Counted from the stretch's first letter, positions 1 through 6,857 are shown. The stretch is DNA of 12,930 bases from UBA10677 sp045654245 (GCA_045654245.1 JAZOMX010000028.1:1-12930), one strand, 5' to 3'. The notes: a model not told the origin generated them from the letters alone. Numbers and translations: made by a program.

Positions 1-1
1 T

Positions 2-253
2 ACGATTAATCCTAATTATCCCATATGGGATAGTCAAGTTGTTCGAGCATTGAATATTACACTAGAAGGTGATGATAAAATTGATTCATATGTAAAGGCT
101 TATGATGAGTTGACCAATACAATAAAAGAATACATTGAGAGTGAAGAGGGGAAGAAAGCAATTGAGTTGTTTGATAAGCAATTCCCTAATTATACTTGGG
201 TAAGCAATTATAAAAAAATCGATTTCTATTTATGGAATATCGGCAAAAACTAA
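2..253 (+). CDS. C-terminal fragment of an uncharacterised protein (5' end outside window)
   Basis: The frame is open from the left edge to TAA at 251-253 (83 residues), so this is the end of a longer gene; the TTG at 50 lies inside the open frame and is not a convincing start because no Shine-Dalgarno precedes it. Near the visible start is an INPNYPIWDSQV stretch, followed by an acidic helical segment (about residues 25-55) and the ending DFYLWNIGKN. An NP..PIxDS.V box and a terminal LW.(I/T)GK resemble, from memory, uncharacterised helix-hairpin-helix or OGG-like proteins, but this cannot be established from 83 residues. Codons are markedly more A/T-ending than in the sugar genes to the right. 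It is followed by its own terminator, so it is functionally separate from the carbohydrate genes. Confidence 0.6.
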   Translation, partial: TINPNYPIWDSQVVRALNITLEGDDKIDSYVKAYDELTNTIKEYIESEEGKKAIELFDKQFPNYTWVSNYKKIDFYLWNIGKN

Positions 254-267
254 AAAATACTTTTTGT

Positions 268-309
268 CCCACACACATATCCTAAAAACGAGATTTAGGC
301 CCACACATA
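268..309. repeat. Short direct repeat flanking a small hairpin
   Basis: CCCACACACATA (268-279) and CCCACACATA (300-309) flank a 6-bp inverted repeat CCTAAA (281-286) / TTTAGG (294-299) with a 7-nt loop. It lies between the stop of the partial gene and the terminator. It has no recognised function and could be a scar or chance. Confidence 0.3.
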
Positions 310-354
310 CAAACAAAAATCCGTTTTCGAAAGAAGGCGGATTTTTGTTTGTAT
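307..354 (+). terminator. Intrinsic terminator after the partial left-edge gene
   Basis: There is a perfect 17-bp inverted repeat (307-323 with 338-354) around a 14-nt loop. The left arm is A-rich and ends in CCG; the right arm begins CGG and runs into a T-rich stretch. The A-rich/T-rich symmetry would allow termination on either strand. It lies 54 bases after the stop at 253 and separates that gene from the promoter at 413. Confidence 0.8.
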
Positions 355-400
355 TATTCACTATTCATCATTCATTTATCTTAATTTATTAGTCGGATTT

Positions 401-421
401 TTTAATAAACTGTTGACAAAA
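401..421. promoter_or_regulatory. Candidate ROK-repressor operator overlapping the GH2 promoter
   Basis: TTTAATAAA (401-409), a 3-nt spacer, then TTGACAAAA (413-421). The right half is identical to a half-site of the palindrome at 6858-6878, and the left half matches TTTTATCAA at 7 of 9 positions with the same 3-nt spacing. It covers the -35 box, where a bound repressor would block RNA polymerase. Because the right half contains the -35 hexamer itself, part of the match is expected by chance. Regulation by the ROK protein at 5663-6796 is inference. Confidence 0.35.
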
Positions 422-441
422 AACTGCTTTTGATGTATAGT
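413..441 (+). promoter_or_regulatory. Sigma-A type promoter for the first GH2 gene
   Basis: TTGACA at 413-418, a 17-bp spacer, and TATAGT at 436-441 preceded by TG at 434-435. Expected transcription start is about 448, giving a leader of roughly 68 nt before the ATG at 516. The possible TTG start at 456 would leave almost no leader and has no ribosome binding site. Confidence 0.8.
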
Positions 442-515
442 GTGTTCATAATGTTTTGGAGTGCTTCGGACCGACGAAACAGATAGAGTCATTCCAAAAA
501 ACAGGGAGGTTTTAT

Positions 516-2312
516 ATGGAATCGATTTTAAAAAATCAGTGCGCAGGTATGCCTCGAACCGACTATCCACGTCCTATGTGGATGAGAAACGAGTGGTATT
601 CTCTCAATGGAGAATGGGAGTTTGAATTTGACTTCGGCGTGAGCGGAGAGATAAGAAAAATGCATCTTGAGGGCAATTTCACTCGCAAGATTACCGTTCC
701 GTTTTGCCCCGAAAGTGAACTTTCAGGAATTCAGTACGTTGATTTTATGCCTGCCGTTTGGTATAGAAAAAAAGTGAACCTTGTGTGTCCTGCCGGACAC
801 CGTGCTATTTTGCACTTTGGCGCCGTGGACTACGAATCTAAGGTGTGGGTTAACGGCAAGTTGTGTGGCACGCACAAAGGTGGCTATTGTGCCTTTGAAT
901 ACGATATCACCGAGGCGCTTTGTGATGGCGATAATACTATCGTGGTTATGGCAAAGGACGACAATCGTTCGGGGCGTCAGACTTTCGGAAAACAATGTGA
1001 GGAATACAAATCTAAAGAGTGCTCTTACACTAGAACTACGGGTATTTGGCAGACCGTTTGGTTAGAATTCGTTCCAAGCGTATATCTAAAATCTGCAAAA
1101 ATGACTCCCCACGCCGTTGATGGAGCGTTGGAGGTTTGCCTTAAGGGTTCAGATTCACATATGAATAACTATTCGGCAAGATTGACGGCTTTGTATAAAG
1201 GAAAGGAAGTGGGGCAGACTGTTGCCCGTTTCGTGGGCGACGGAGCATTCTTGTATCTTTCGGTGGATGAGGTTCATTTGTGGGACGTGCTTGCCCCTGA
1301 GATATACGATTTGAAGATTGAACTTCTGCGTGATGAGACGGTGGTGGATACGGTTGAGAGTTATTTTGCGCTCCGTGATATTTCATATAACGAAAAAGGG
1401 TTGACGGTTAACGGACGCCCCGTGTTTATGCGTCTTATTTTGGACCAGGGATTTAACGAAAAGGGAATTTATACTGCTCCAGATGCAGATTTTCTCAAGC
1501 GTGATATAGAACTTTCTATCGAACTCGGATTTAACGGCGCTAGACTTCATCAGCGTGTCTTTGAGGAACGCACGCTCTATTATGCCGACCATATGGGCTA
1601 TATGGTTTGGGCTGAGCAGGCGTCCGGTGTTGTTTTAGATAGTGCGGAGGCTACGGAATTAATGCTTCCCGAATGGATGGAGATTGTTAACAGCCATTAC
1701 AATCATCCTGCAGTTATTGGCTGGTGTCCCTACAATGAGACATATCATCAACTCGTACTTCACGAGGAGTGCCACAAGGCTTTATATCGAATTACAAAGT
1801 CGCTAGACCCTTATCGTCCTGTGATAGATGCTAGCGGAGGCGTGCATTACGAGACGGATATGTTTGACGTCCACGACTATGAGCAGGAGCCCGAAAAACT
1901 TGCTGAATATCTTGAGCCTATGCTTACTTCCCCAAATTATTTCCATAGCCCCATTCCAAGATATAGAGGGAAAAATCCTATCCGTATTGAGGAATATCAC
2001 GGACAGCCCTATTGGGTAAGCGAATACGGCGGAACTTTTTGGAATCCGAACGTTGTTAACGACGGCAAAGAGGCGTGGGGATACGGCGACGCTCCCAAGA
2101 CGGAGGAAGAGTTTGCCACCCGTTACGAGGGATTGACGGGCGTGCTCCTTTCTCATCCCCGTGTGTGCGGTTTTTGTTACACCCAACTTACCGATATTGA
2201 ACAGGAGCAGAACGGTCTTTATTTTTACAATCGTACCCGCAAGTTCTCGGACGGCGTATATGAGCGTATTAGAAAAATCAACAAAAAAATAGCGTTTATC
2301 GAGGAAGAGTAA
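516..2312 (+). CDS. Glycoside hydrolase family 2 (cytoplasmic, 598 aa)
   Basis: This is a retaining exo-glycosidase of the beta-galactosidase/beta-glucuronidase superfamily; the sugar hydrolysed is not predictable. Domain order: N-terminal jelly-roll sugar-binding domain (about 25-185), Ig-like sandwich (about 188-290), catalytic TIM barrel (about 295-598). The probable acid/base is E408 in WCPYNE, and the nucleophile is E503 in SEYGG. LDQGF near residue 309 and GFNGARLH near 338 fit a common GH2 subgroup of about 600 residues. No signal peptide is visible, so it acts on imported glycosides. The ATG at 516 is chosen because GGGAGG (504-509) sits 6 nt upstream; the frame extends back to a TTG at 456 without a binding site. 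Codon use differs from the right-hand operon: I see only two in-frame CTA leucines here against at least eleven in the shorter gene at 7001. Confidence 0.9.
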   Translation: MESILKNQCAGMPRTDYPRPMWMRNEWYSLNGEWEFEFDFGVSGEIRKMHLEGNFTRKITVPFCPESELSGIQYVDFMPAVWYRKKVNLVCPAGHRAILHFGAVDYESKVWVNGKLCGTHKGGYCAFEYDITEALCDGDNTIVVMAKDDNRSGRQTFGKQCEEYKSKECSYTRTTGIWQTVWLEFVPSVYLKSAKMTPHAVDGALEVCLKGSDSHMNNYSARLTALYKGKEVGQTVARFVGDGAFLYLSVDEVHLWDVLAPEIYDLKIELLRDETVVDTVESYFALRDISYNEKGLTVNGRPVFMRLILDQGFNEKGIYTAPDADFLKRDIELSIELGFNGARLHQRVFEERTLYYADHMGYMVWAEQASGVVLDSAEATELMLPEWMEIVNSHYNHPAVIGWCPYNETYHQLVLHEECHKALYRITKSLDPYRPVIDASGGVHYETDMFDVHDYEQEPEKLAEYLEPMLTSPNYFHSPIPRYRGKNPIRIEEYHGQPYWVSEYGGTFWNPNVVNDGKEAWGYGDAPKTEEEFATRYEGLTGVLLSHPRVCGFCYTQLTDIEQEQNGLYFYNRTRKFSDGVYERIRKINKKIAFIEEE

Positions 2313-2349
2313 AAAACAAGAAATTAATATCTGATGAGTTAGCACTTTC

Positions 2350-2541
2350 GTGCCGACTATGAAAATCGGTACGAATAACGATATTTCGTCTTACAAGTCG
2401 AACTGGATAGACTTTTACGCTTATTCTATGGACGAGGATGGATTATTTGAGTTGTTGAAAAGAACGCTAAGCGGAAAATATAAATGCAAAAGCGAGGACG
2501 TAAGAGAGATTGCATTTTATAAGACGGGAGTTACGTTGTAA
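2350..2541 (+). CDS. Doubtful small ORF or gene remnant, unknown function
   Basis: A 63-codon frame starts at GTG (alternatively ATG at 2359) and ends at TAA 2539-2541, with a TGA only 15 bases upstream of the GTG. Neither start has a Shine-Dalgarno. The predicted peptide looks protein-like: a WIDFYAYSMDEDGLFELLKR segment, then a basic stretch and an EDVREIAFYK segment, which would suit a helical C-terminal domain. I do not recognise the family. It lies alone in the gap between the glycosidase and the metallophosphoesterase and may be the tail of a decayed gene whose 5' part is lost. A short GCAC-TTTC-GTGC hairpin (2342-2353) covers the GTG. Confidence 0.3.
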   Translation: MPTMKIGTNNDISSYKSNWIDFYAYSMDEDGLFELLKRTLSGKYKCKSEDVREIAFYKTGVTL

Positions 2542-2565
2542 TTTCGTAATGGAACTATTTATAGA
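2536..2565 (+). promoter_or_regulatory. Weak candidate promoter before the metallophosphoesterase
   Basis: TTGTAA (2536-2541), 18 bp, TATAGA (2560-2565); each hexamer matches consensus at 4 of 6 positions. It is offered because the 282-base gap after the glycosidase makes read-through alone uncertain. No terminator is seen in that gap, so read-through from 413-441 remains possible. Confidence 0.25.
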
Positions 2566-2594
2566 TAAATTGATTTTTGATGAGGGAACTGCTA

Positions 2595-3458
2595 ATGGAT
2601 TTAAGGGATAGAAAAAATATGGAAAGAATACGCGTAATTCTCGCGTCCGATATCCATTATTGCAAAGTCTGGTATGGAATTACTCCCGAAATGAAAAGGG
2701 AGATGCTTTGTAATGATTTAGAGCAAGAGTATGCGCGTGAGCCGTATCAAGCGCTTTTATTACTTGGCGATTATTCCCTTGACCATTGGGTATGGGATAC
2801 GAAAGGCTCATATTTAACTGAAGGCATTAGTAACGCGAAACGTTTTGCTAGCGAATGCTTGCCCAAAATGACGCCCTCTGGCGTTGCCGTTCGGATGATA
2901 GCGGGCAATCACGAGCAGTACGGAGAGGCTCTTTGGAAGGAGTTGACGGGATTTAATCGAAGAGACTATATAGTTTGTGGTCACGTGCTTTTCGTCTTGC
3001 TTGATACGTTTGGAGGCGACCTAGACCCAGTTGAACATAGCGACGGAACGTACGTTGGCGTGGATATGGAGTACGTACAAACTCTTATGGCGCGTTATCC
3101 CGACAAAAAGGTCGTTTTGTGCGCGCATTGGTTCGATATTCAAAGAGAAAGCGAAGAAGTCCGTTCTTTTCTCGCTAGCGAAGAGAGAATTATATGTTTA
3201 TTCTGCGGGCATAATCACTTATCGAAAATTACCTCTACGGGGGAAGAATATGGTAATAAGCCTATTATTTATACTGGGCATTACTCCTATTCGGGGGAGA
3301 AAAACCCCGTGCGTTGTTTGAACGGATATAGAGAAGTTCTTATTACGGAAGACGGGATTGCTTCAAAGTATATCGTTCCGTCACACACTTATACGATAGA
3401 AAACGTAAGATTTACGAACGAGTACGCCGAACAAGACGAAATAGAGATTAAGTTTTAG
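2595..3458 (+). CDS. Calcineurin-like metallophosphoesterase
   Basis: This is a dinuclear-metal phosphoesterase of unknown substrate. Numbered from the ATG at 2595 (287 aa), all signature blocks are present: SDIHY (D19, H21), GDYSLD (D59, D63), GNHE (N105, H106), AHWF (H168) and GHNH (H196, H198). There is no signal peptide or membrane segment, so it is probably cytosolic. The start is ambiguous. ATG 2595 has GAGGGA (2582-2587) 7 nt upstream. ATG 2619 has AAGGGA (2603-2608) 10 nt upstream and would begin only a few residues before the first metal motif, as is usual in the family. The frame also extends to TTG 2577. It sits between a GH2 glycosidase and a sugar-isomerase-like gene, so a role on phosphorylated or nucleotide-linked sugar intermediates is possible but is only inferred from position. 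Confidence 0.85.
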   Translation: MDLRDRKNMERIRVILASDIHYCKVWYGITPEMKREMLCNDLEQEYAREPYQALLLLGDYSLDHWVWDTKGSYLTEGISNAKRFASECLPKMTPSGVAVRMIAGNHEQYGEALWKELTGFNRRDYIVCGHVLFVLLDTFGGDLDPVEHSDGTYVGVDMEYVQTLMARYPDKKVVLCAHWFDIQRESEEVRSFLASEERIICLFCGHNHLSKITSTGEEYGNKPIIYTGHYSYSGEKNPVRCLNGYREVLITEDGIASKYIVPSHTYTIENVRFTNEYAEQDEIEIKF

Positions 3459-3477
3459 TTTTATTCTATGATTTTGC

Positions 3478-3505
3478 TTGAATTTTTTCTTTTTCGTGAT
3501 ATAAT
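3478..3505 (+). promoter_or_regulatory. Extended -10 promoter for the TIM-barrel/esterase pair
   Basis: TTGAAT at 3478-3483, a 16-bp spacer, and perfect TATAAT at 3500-3505 with the extended element TGA immediately before it (3497-3499). The start would be near 3512, giving a leader of only about 16 nt that carries GAGGTGAT (3515-3522) just before the ATG at 3528. The TTTTATCAA/TTGATAAAA palindrome seen at the other promoters is absent, so this unit is probably not under the same repressor. Confidence 0.75.
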
Positions 3506-3527
3506 CGTAAATACGAGGTGATGCGAT

Positions 3528-4367
3528 ATGTATAAAGTAGGATTATCGACTATCGGAAATATAACCGAAGAATTTTTTAAAGGTTGTGATAAAGCGGGGA
3601 TACGCCTAGCGGAAATGTCGGCTCCAAGCGGAAAGATATACGAGGGCGTAGACTTTAACGAGGTTTTAAGTTGGTCGAAACGGTACTCGGTAGAACTATG
3701 GTCGTTTCACTTGCCGTTCGCACCGTTTAGCGAGATTGATATATCAAATAAGGATTTAAGTAAACAATCGGTAGCGCAACTGACCGAAATGATTAAAAAA
3801 GCGTCGGATATCGGGATAGATAAGTTTATTTTGCACTCGAGCGGAGAACCGATTGCGGACGAAGAGAGAGGAAAGCGGTTAAAAATAGCGAAAGAAAGTT
3901 TGTTTTCCCTTTCCGAAATTGCGAATAAATGCGGTGGCGTAATCGCAGTAGAAGACTTGCCTCGTACTTGTCTAGGACGAAATTCGGCGGAAATTAACGA
4001 CCTAATAAGCGTTAGTGATAAGTTGAGAGTTTGTTTCGATACTAACCATTTGCTAGGCGAAAAAACGGTTGATTTTATTAAGGCCGTGGGAAATAAAATT
4101 ATCACGACGCATATATCCGATTACGACTTTGTAAACGAAAGACATTGGCTCCCGGGTGAGGGCAAAATCGACTGGCAAGAATTACTTTCAGCGTTTAAGG
4201 CGGTTGAATATAGTGGACCGTGGCTATACGAAATGAGTTTTACTTGTCCTAAAACTATTTATAGAGAGCGAGACTTAACTTGCGAGGACTTCGTTCGCAA
4301 CGCAAAAGAAGTGTTTAATAACGAGAAAATAACCGTATTTTCAACGCCTAAAGAGGATTTAGATTGA
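3528..4367 (+). CDS. Sugar phosphate isomerase/epimerase-like TIM-barrel protein
   Basis: This is a xylose-isomerase-like (AP endonuclease 2) TIM barrel of 279 aa, the usual length for this family of metal-dependent aldose-ketose isomerases, epimerases and related enzymes. Conserved positions visible: SFHLPF (H61), ILHSS (H103), VEDLP (E142), FDTNH (D171, H174), TTHISDYD (H195, D198), ERHWLPGEGKIDW (H206, E211) and YEMSF (E235). E142, D171, H195 and E235 are the expected metal ligands of the fold. The ATG has a strong GAGGTGAT site 5 nt upstream. The downstream esterase begins 29 bases after its stop and shares its promoter. The exact substrate cannot be read from sequence; keto-inositol or sugar isomerisation are the commonest roles in relatives. 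Confidence 0.85.
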   Translation: MYKVGLSTIGNITEEFFKGCDKAGIRLAEMSAPSGKIYEGVDFNEVLSWSKRYSVELWSFHLPFAPFSEIDISNKDLSKQSVAQLTEMIKKASDIGIDKFILHSSGEPIADEERGKRLKIAKESLFSLSEIANKCGGVIAVEDLPRTCLGRNSAEINDLISVSDKLRVCFDTNHLLGEKTVDFIKAVGNKIITTHISDYDFVNERHWLPGEGKIDWQELLSAFKAVEYSGPWLYEMSFTCPKTIYRERDLTCEDFVRNAKEVFNNEKITVFSTPKEDLD

Positions 4368-4396
4368 AAATAAGGAACAAAAAAGGAGAAGATAAT

Positions 4397-5053
4397 ATGA
4401 AAATTTTATTTTTTGGTGACAGTATAACCGATATGGGCAGAAGCCGTGAATGTGATAAACCTAGCCAGATTCATAGTTACGGTAGCGGATACCCTATCTT
4501 CGTAGCGAGTGATTTGTATAGAGAAAATCCTAACGCTCACGAAGTATTCAACCGTGGAATCGGTGGACATAGAATAGTCGATTTATACGCTAGAATAAAG
4601 AAAGACGTTTGGAATTTAAAGCCCGACGTATTGAGTATTCTTATCGGAATAAACGACGTTTGGCACGAGGTTAGTCACAAAAACGGCGTAGAAATAGACC
4701 GTTATGAAAAAGTTTATCGTATGTTAATCGAGGATACGCTAAAAGTCCTCCCCAACACAAAAATAGTTCTTTGTGAACCTTTCGTGCTTGAAGGCCCGGG
4801 GACGAGCAATACCGAAGAAATGCCTACTAGATACGATACTTTCTTAGGCGTTTACGAATACGCTAAAGTCGTAAAAAAATTAGCGGACGAATACGGATTG
4901 TATTTCTTGCCGTTGCAAGAGAAGTTAACCGAAAAAGCGAAAGAGTTTGGCGCAACGCATTATCTATACGACGGAGTTCATCCTATGATTGCAGGCGCAA
5001 CCTTGATTGCCGACGAGTGGTTGAAACTTTTCAAGAGCGAAATAGAGAAGTAA
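4397..5053 (+). CDS. SGNH/GDSL-family hydrolase (probable carbohydrate esterase)
   Basis: This is a 218-residue SGNH hydrolase. Block I is FFGDSIT (nucleophile S9), the block II glycine region is RGIGG (G54-G57), block III is GIND (N86) and block V is YDGVHP (D192, H195), so catalytic triad and oxyanion-hole residues are all present. No signal peptide is visible: the N-terminus MKILFFGDSIT goes straight into the first strand. Bacterial relatives of this size beside sugar genes are often acetyl-xylan or rhamnogalacturonan acetylesterases, so removal of acyl groups from imported oligosaccharides is the likely role, inferred from context. The start is ATG 4397 because AGGAG (4384-4388) lies 8 nt upstream; the frame extends to a TTG at 4364 overlapping the previous stop, which lacks a binding site. 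Confidence 0.9.
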   Translation: MKILFFGDSITDMGRSRECDKPSQIHSYGSGYPIFVASDLYRENPNAHEVFNRGIGGHRIVDLYARIKKDVWNLKPDVLSILIGINDVWHEVSHKNGVEIDRYEKVYRMLIEDTLKVLPNTKIVLCEPFVLEGPGTSNTEEMPTRYDTFLGVYEYAKVVKKLADEYGLYFLPLQEKLTEKAKEFGATHYLYDGVHPMIAGATLIADEWLKLFKSEIEK

Positions 5054-5132
5054 TCGAATAAGGGCAGTAGTCGTAACGAGTGAAATTTGGTTAAAAAAAC
5101 TTGATACGAATATTAAAATTGCATACAAAACA

Positions 5133-5163
5133 AAAAAACGAGTAATGAAAATACTCGTTTTTT
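5133..5163. terminator. Bidirectional terminator between converging operons
   Basis: A 12-bp perfect stem, AAAAAACGAGTA (5133-5144) / TACTCGTTTTTT (5152-5163), surrounds a 7-nt loop. The A tract on one side and T tract on the other give a U tail on both strands. It lies 80 bases after the esterase stop and 2 bases beyond the TAA of the minus-strand HAD gene. Confidence 0.85.
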
Positions 5164-5165
5164 CG

Positions 5166-5666
5166 TTATATAAGGTTAAGAATTTCGTCAAAGCAGTCGA
5201 TTACTTGAACTTCAGGGTAAGTCAAAAGAGTTTTTTCTTTTTCATCTTTTCCAAACCCGGTAAGGACTAGTATTCCTTCAGCGCCAACTCGTTTTGCGCA
5301 CTCGATATCGGATAGTCTATCGCCTACGACCAAGCACTCGTTTGCAGTAATGTTAAGGCGAGAGCAAACGGTTGTCAGTAATCCGCTCTTCGGTTTTCTG
5401 CAATCACAGTTATCGCAAGTGTCGTGCGGACAAATTTCCCAAATATCTGCGCCGTACGAGGTAAATTCGCCGTCGAAATCGTAATTCCCCGCAGTGCCTC
5501 GAGCGATACTCGACTGGTTAGTGATAATACCGACGAAGTAACCCTTTTGCTTAATCTCCGTAAAAACGCTTTTTATATCTCGGTACGGGAGAAGAGTTTG
5601 AGGATATCGTTTATCGACGAGTTCGCCTAGCGTTCCGTCACGGTCAAATAAAATACATTTAATCAT
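5166..5666 (-). CDS. HAD-IIIA phosphatase, GmhB/histidinol-phosphatase-like
   Basis: This is a 166-residue cap-less HAD phosphatase. Motif I is FDRDGTL (nucleophile D8, acid/base D10), motif II IITNQSS (T49), motif III lysine in CRKP (K91) and motif IV GDRLSD (D116, D120). Between motifs II and III is a cysteine/histidine zinc loop, CPHDTCDNCDCRKP (C79, H81, C87, C89), which is the hallmark of the D-glycero-D-manno-heptose-1,7-bisphosphate phosphatase group. The canonical CPHH is CPHD here, and there is an extra Cys (C84). Heptose metabolism is not otherwise suggested, so the substrate is probably a different sugar (bis)phosphate. Its ATG overlaps the ROK repressor stop by 4 bases (ATGA, 5663-5666), implying translational coupling and shared expression with that regulator. 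Confidence 0.85.
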   Translation of the reverse strand: MIKCILFDRDGTLGELVDKRYPQTLLPYRDIKSVFTEIKQKGYFVGIITNQSSIARGTAGNYDFDGEFTSYGADIWEICPHDTCDNCDCRKPKSGLLTTVCSRLNITANECLVVGDRLSDIECAKRVGAEGILVLTGFGKDEKEKTLLTYPEVQVIDCFDEILNLI

Positions 5667-6796
5667 AAGTTAAACAAAATTTCCTCCGCAGTTTTTTCAA
5701 TCGTGAGCAGACAAGCCCCGATTGCAGGTGCTTCCGCTTTATAATTAGCAAGAAGTAAATTTTCTTCTCCGCAAAGCCGAGAAAAAGTGCTTTTCTTTAC
5801 GAGGTCGAAGGCGTACGGGGCGAGAGTAAAATATAGGCCGTCAAGCAAAACGAATTGCGGACAAGCGAGAGTGAATAGGTTGGCTAGCGCAACGCCTAGG
5901 TGAGCCGTGGCGGTGGAAACGATATCGTCTATCTTTTCGTTTCGTTCTCGAAGTAAAGCGTAGAAATCGTTTGGCTCGTTTCCAAACTCTGATGAGTACG
6001 CATCCTTCATACCGCGTAAAGCCGAGTACCGTTCTAGACATCCTTTTTTTCCGCACGGACAAGGTTTTCCGTCGGGAACAGCAATTGTGTGACCTAGTTC
6101 AAACGAGGTCTCGTCGCCCACTTGATAAATTTTACCGTCAACGAGCATAGCCATACCGATACCGTCGTCAACGCGGACTACGAACCCATCTTTAGAAGAG
6201 GTTAGTCGTCCGTCGGTAAAGAGGTGGTACGCCATTAAGCAGTCTGGGTCGTGGTAAAGGTTAGTAGGGCGAGAAAATTTTTGCTCGAAGAAATCGACGA
6301 GGGGAACGTTTTTCCAGTCCTTAAAGAAATTCGTGCGGAGTGAAATGCCCGTTTTTCGGTTGATTTTACCTTGCATAGAAACGCTTATACTTGAAACTGC
6401 GGGATAGAGCGACAAAATCTCGCTCGTTTTTTTCTCGAGTTCTAATAGTAGAGCGTCCTTTTCGTTAGATACGATAGGGAGGTAGTCCGAATAGATAATA
6501 CCGCCTCGCAGAGAAACGACGACGAAACGAAGACCTACGCTGTTTATGTCAACGCCAAGTTGTAAAAAGCGTTCTTTTGTAAGAACGAGCGTTTCGGCAG
6601 GTCGTCCGCCGTCCGAGGACTGTTTTTCTACGGCTAAAACGCCACGGCTGATAAGTTCGCTCGTAATCGTTGAAACGCTACCCCAACTCAGAAAAGTGCG
6701 TTTTGCGATTTCCTTTCGCGAAAGAGAACCGTGTTTTTGCATAGCGAAAAACACCTTCAGCGTATTTTGTTTTTTCAGTTCAAAATTTGCGTGCAT
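5663..6796 (-). CDS. ROK-family transcriptional repressor (NagC/XylR type)
   Basis: This 377-residue protein joins an N-terminal winged helix-turn-helix (about 9-72, recognition region around FLSWGSVSTITSELISRG) to a ROK domain. The GGRP wing-end motif (63-66) is typical of NagC/XylR/Mlc proteins. The ROK part keeps FELGHT (ExGH: E223, H226) and the zinc cluster CPCGKKGC (C236, C238, C243). The kinase phosphate loop is degenerate, VDINSVG instead of DIGGTK, and the second phosphate motif is DDGIGM, so it should sense rather than phosphorylate a sugar. It is divergent from the isomerase/kinase operon and probably represses it and itself through the palindromes at 6858-6878 and 6951-6971. AGAGAGG lies upstream of the ATG but about 15 nt away, an unusually long spacing. 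Confidence 0.9.
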   Translation of the reverse strand: MHANFELKKQNTLKVFFAMQKHGSLSRKEIAKRTFLSWGSVSTITSELISRGVLAVEKQSSDGGRPAETLVLTKERFLQLGVDINSVGLRFVVVSLRGGIIYSDYLPIVSNEKDALLLELEKKTSEILSLYPAVSSISVSMQGKINRKTGISLRTNFFKDWKNVPLVDFFEQKFSRPTNLYHDPDCLMAYHLFTDGRLTSSKDGFVVRVDDGIGMAMLVDGKIYQVGDETSFELGHTIAVPDGKPCPCGKKGCLERYSALRGMKDAYSSEFGNEPNDFYALLRERNEKIDDIVSTATAHLGVALANLFTLACPQFVLLDGLYFTLAPYAFDLVKKSTFSRLCGEENLLLANYKAEAPAIGACLLTIEKTAEEILFNL

Positions 6797-6826
6797 ACTC
6801 GTAAAAAAACACCTCTCTTATAAACA

Positions 6827-6855
6827 AATATATCACGGAACGAAAAAAATGTCAA
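6827..6855 (-). promoter_or_regulatory. Promoter of the ROK repressor/HAD operon
   Basis: On the minus strand, TTGACA (6855-6850), exactly 17 bp, then TATATT (6832-6827) preceded by TGA (extended -10). The start is expected near 6820, leaving a short leader before the ATG at 6796. Its -35 box lies 2 bp from the palindrome at 6858-6878. Confidence 0.8.
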
Positions 6856-6857
6856 TC

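Noticed and set aside
456..515. TTG-initiated 20-residue extension of the first GH2 gene
   Set aside because: It has no ribosome binding site, lies only about 8 bases from the predicted transcription start, and the residues do not resemble the family N-terminus; ATG 516 has GGGAGG 6 nt upstream.
254..515. Possible riboswitch or small RNA in the leader of the first GH2 gene
   Set aside because: The hairpins at 281-299 and 307-354 lie before the promoter, and the leader itself (about 448-515) shows no conserved aptamer-like structure.
1803..2345. 180-codon minus-strand frame opposite the first GH2 gene
   Set aside because: It is antisense to conserved catalytic GH2 coding sequence, has no recognisable domain or plausible upstream signals, and its existence follows from the codon pattern of the real gene.
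2340..2357. TTAGCACTTTCGTGCCGA, resembling half of a CIRCE heat-shock operator
   Set aside because: Only the left half agrees with TTAGCACTC; the required GAGTGCTAA at 9-nt spacing is absent.
4364..4396. TTG start of the SGNH hydrolase overlapping the preceding stop codon
   Set aside because: No Shine-Dalgarno, and the added residues are basic and non-conserved. ATG 4397 has AGGAG at good spacing and leads straight into the GDS strand.
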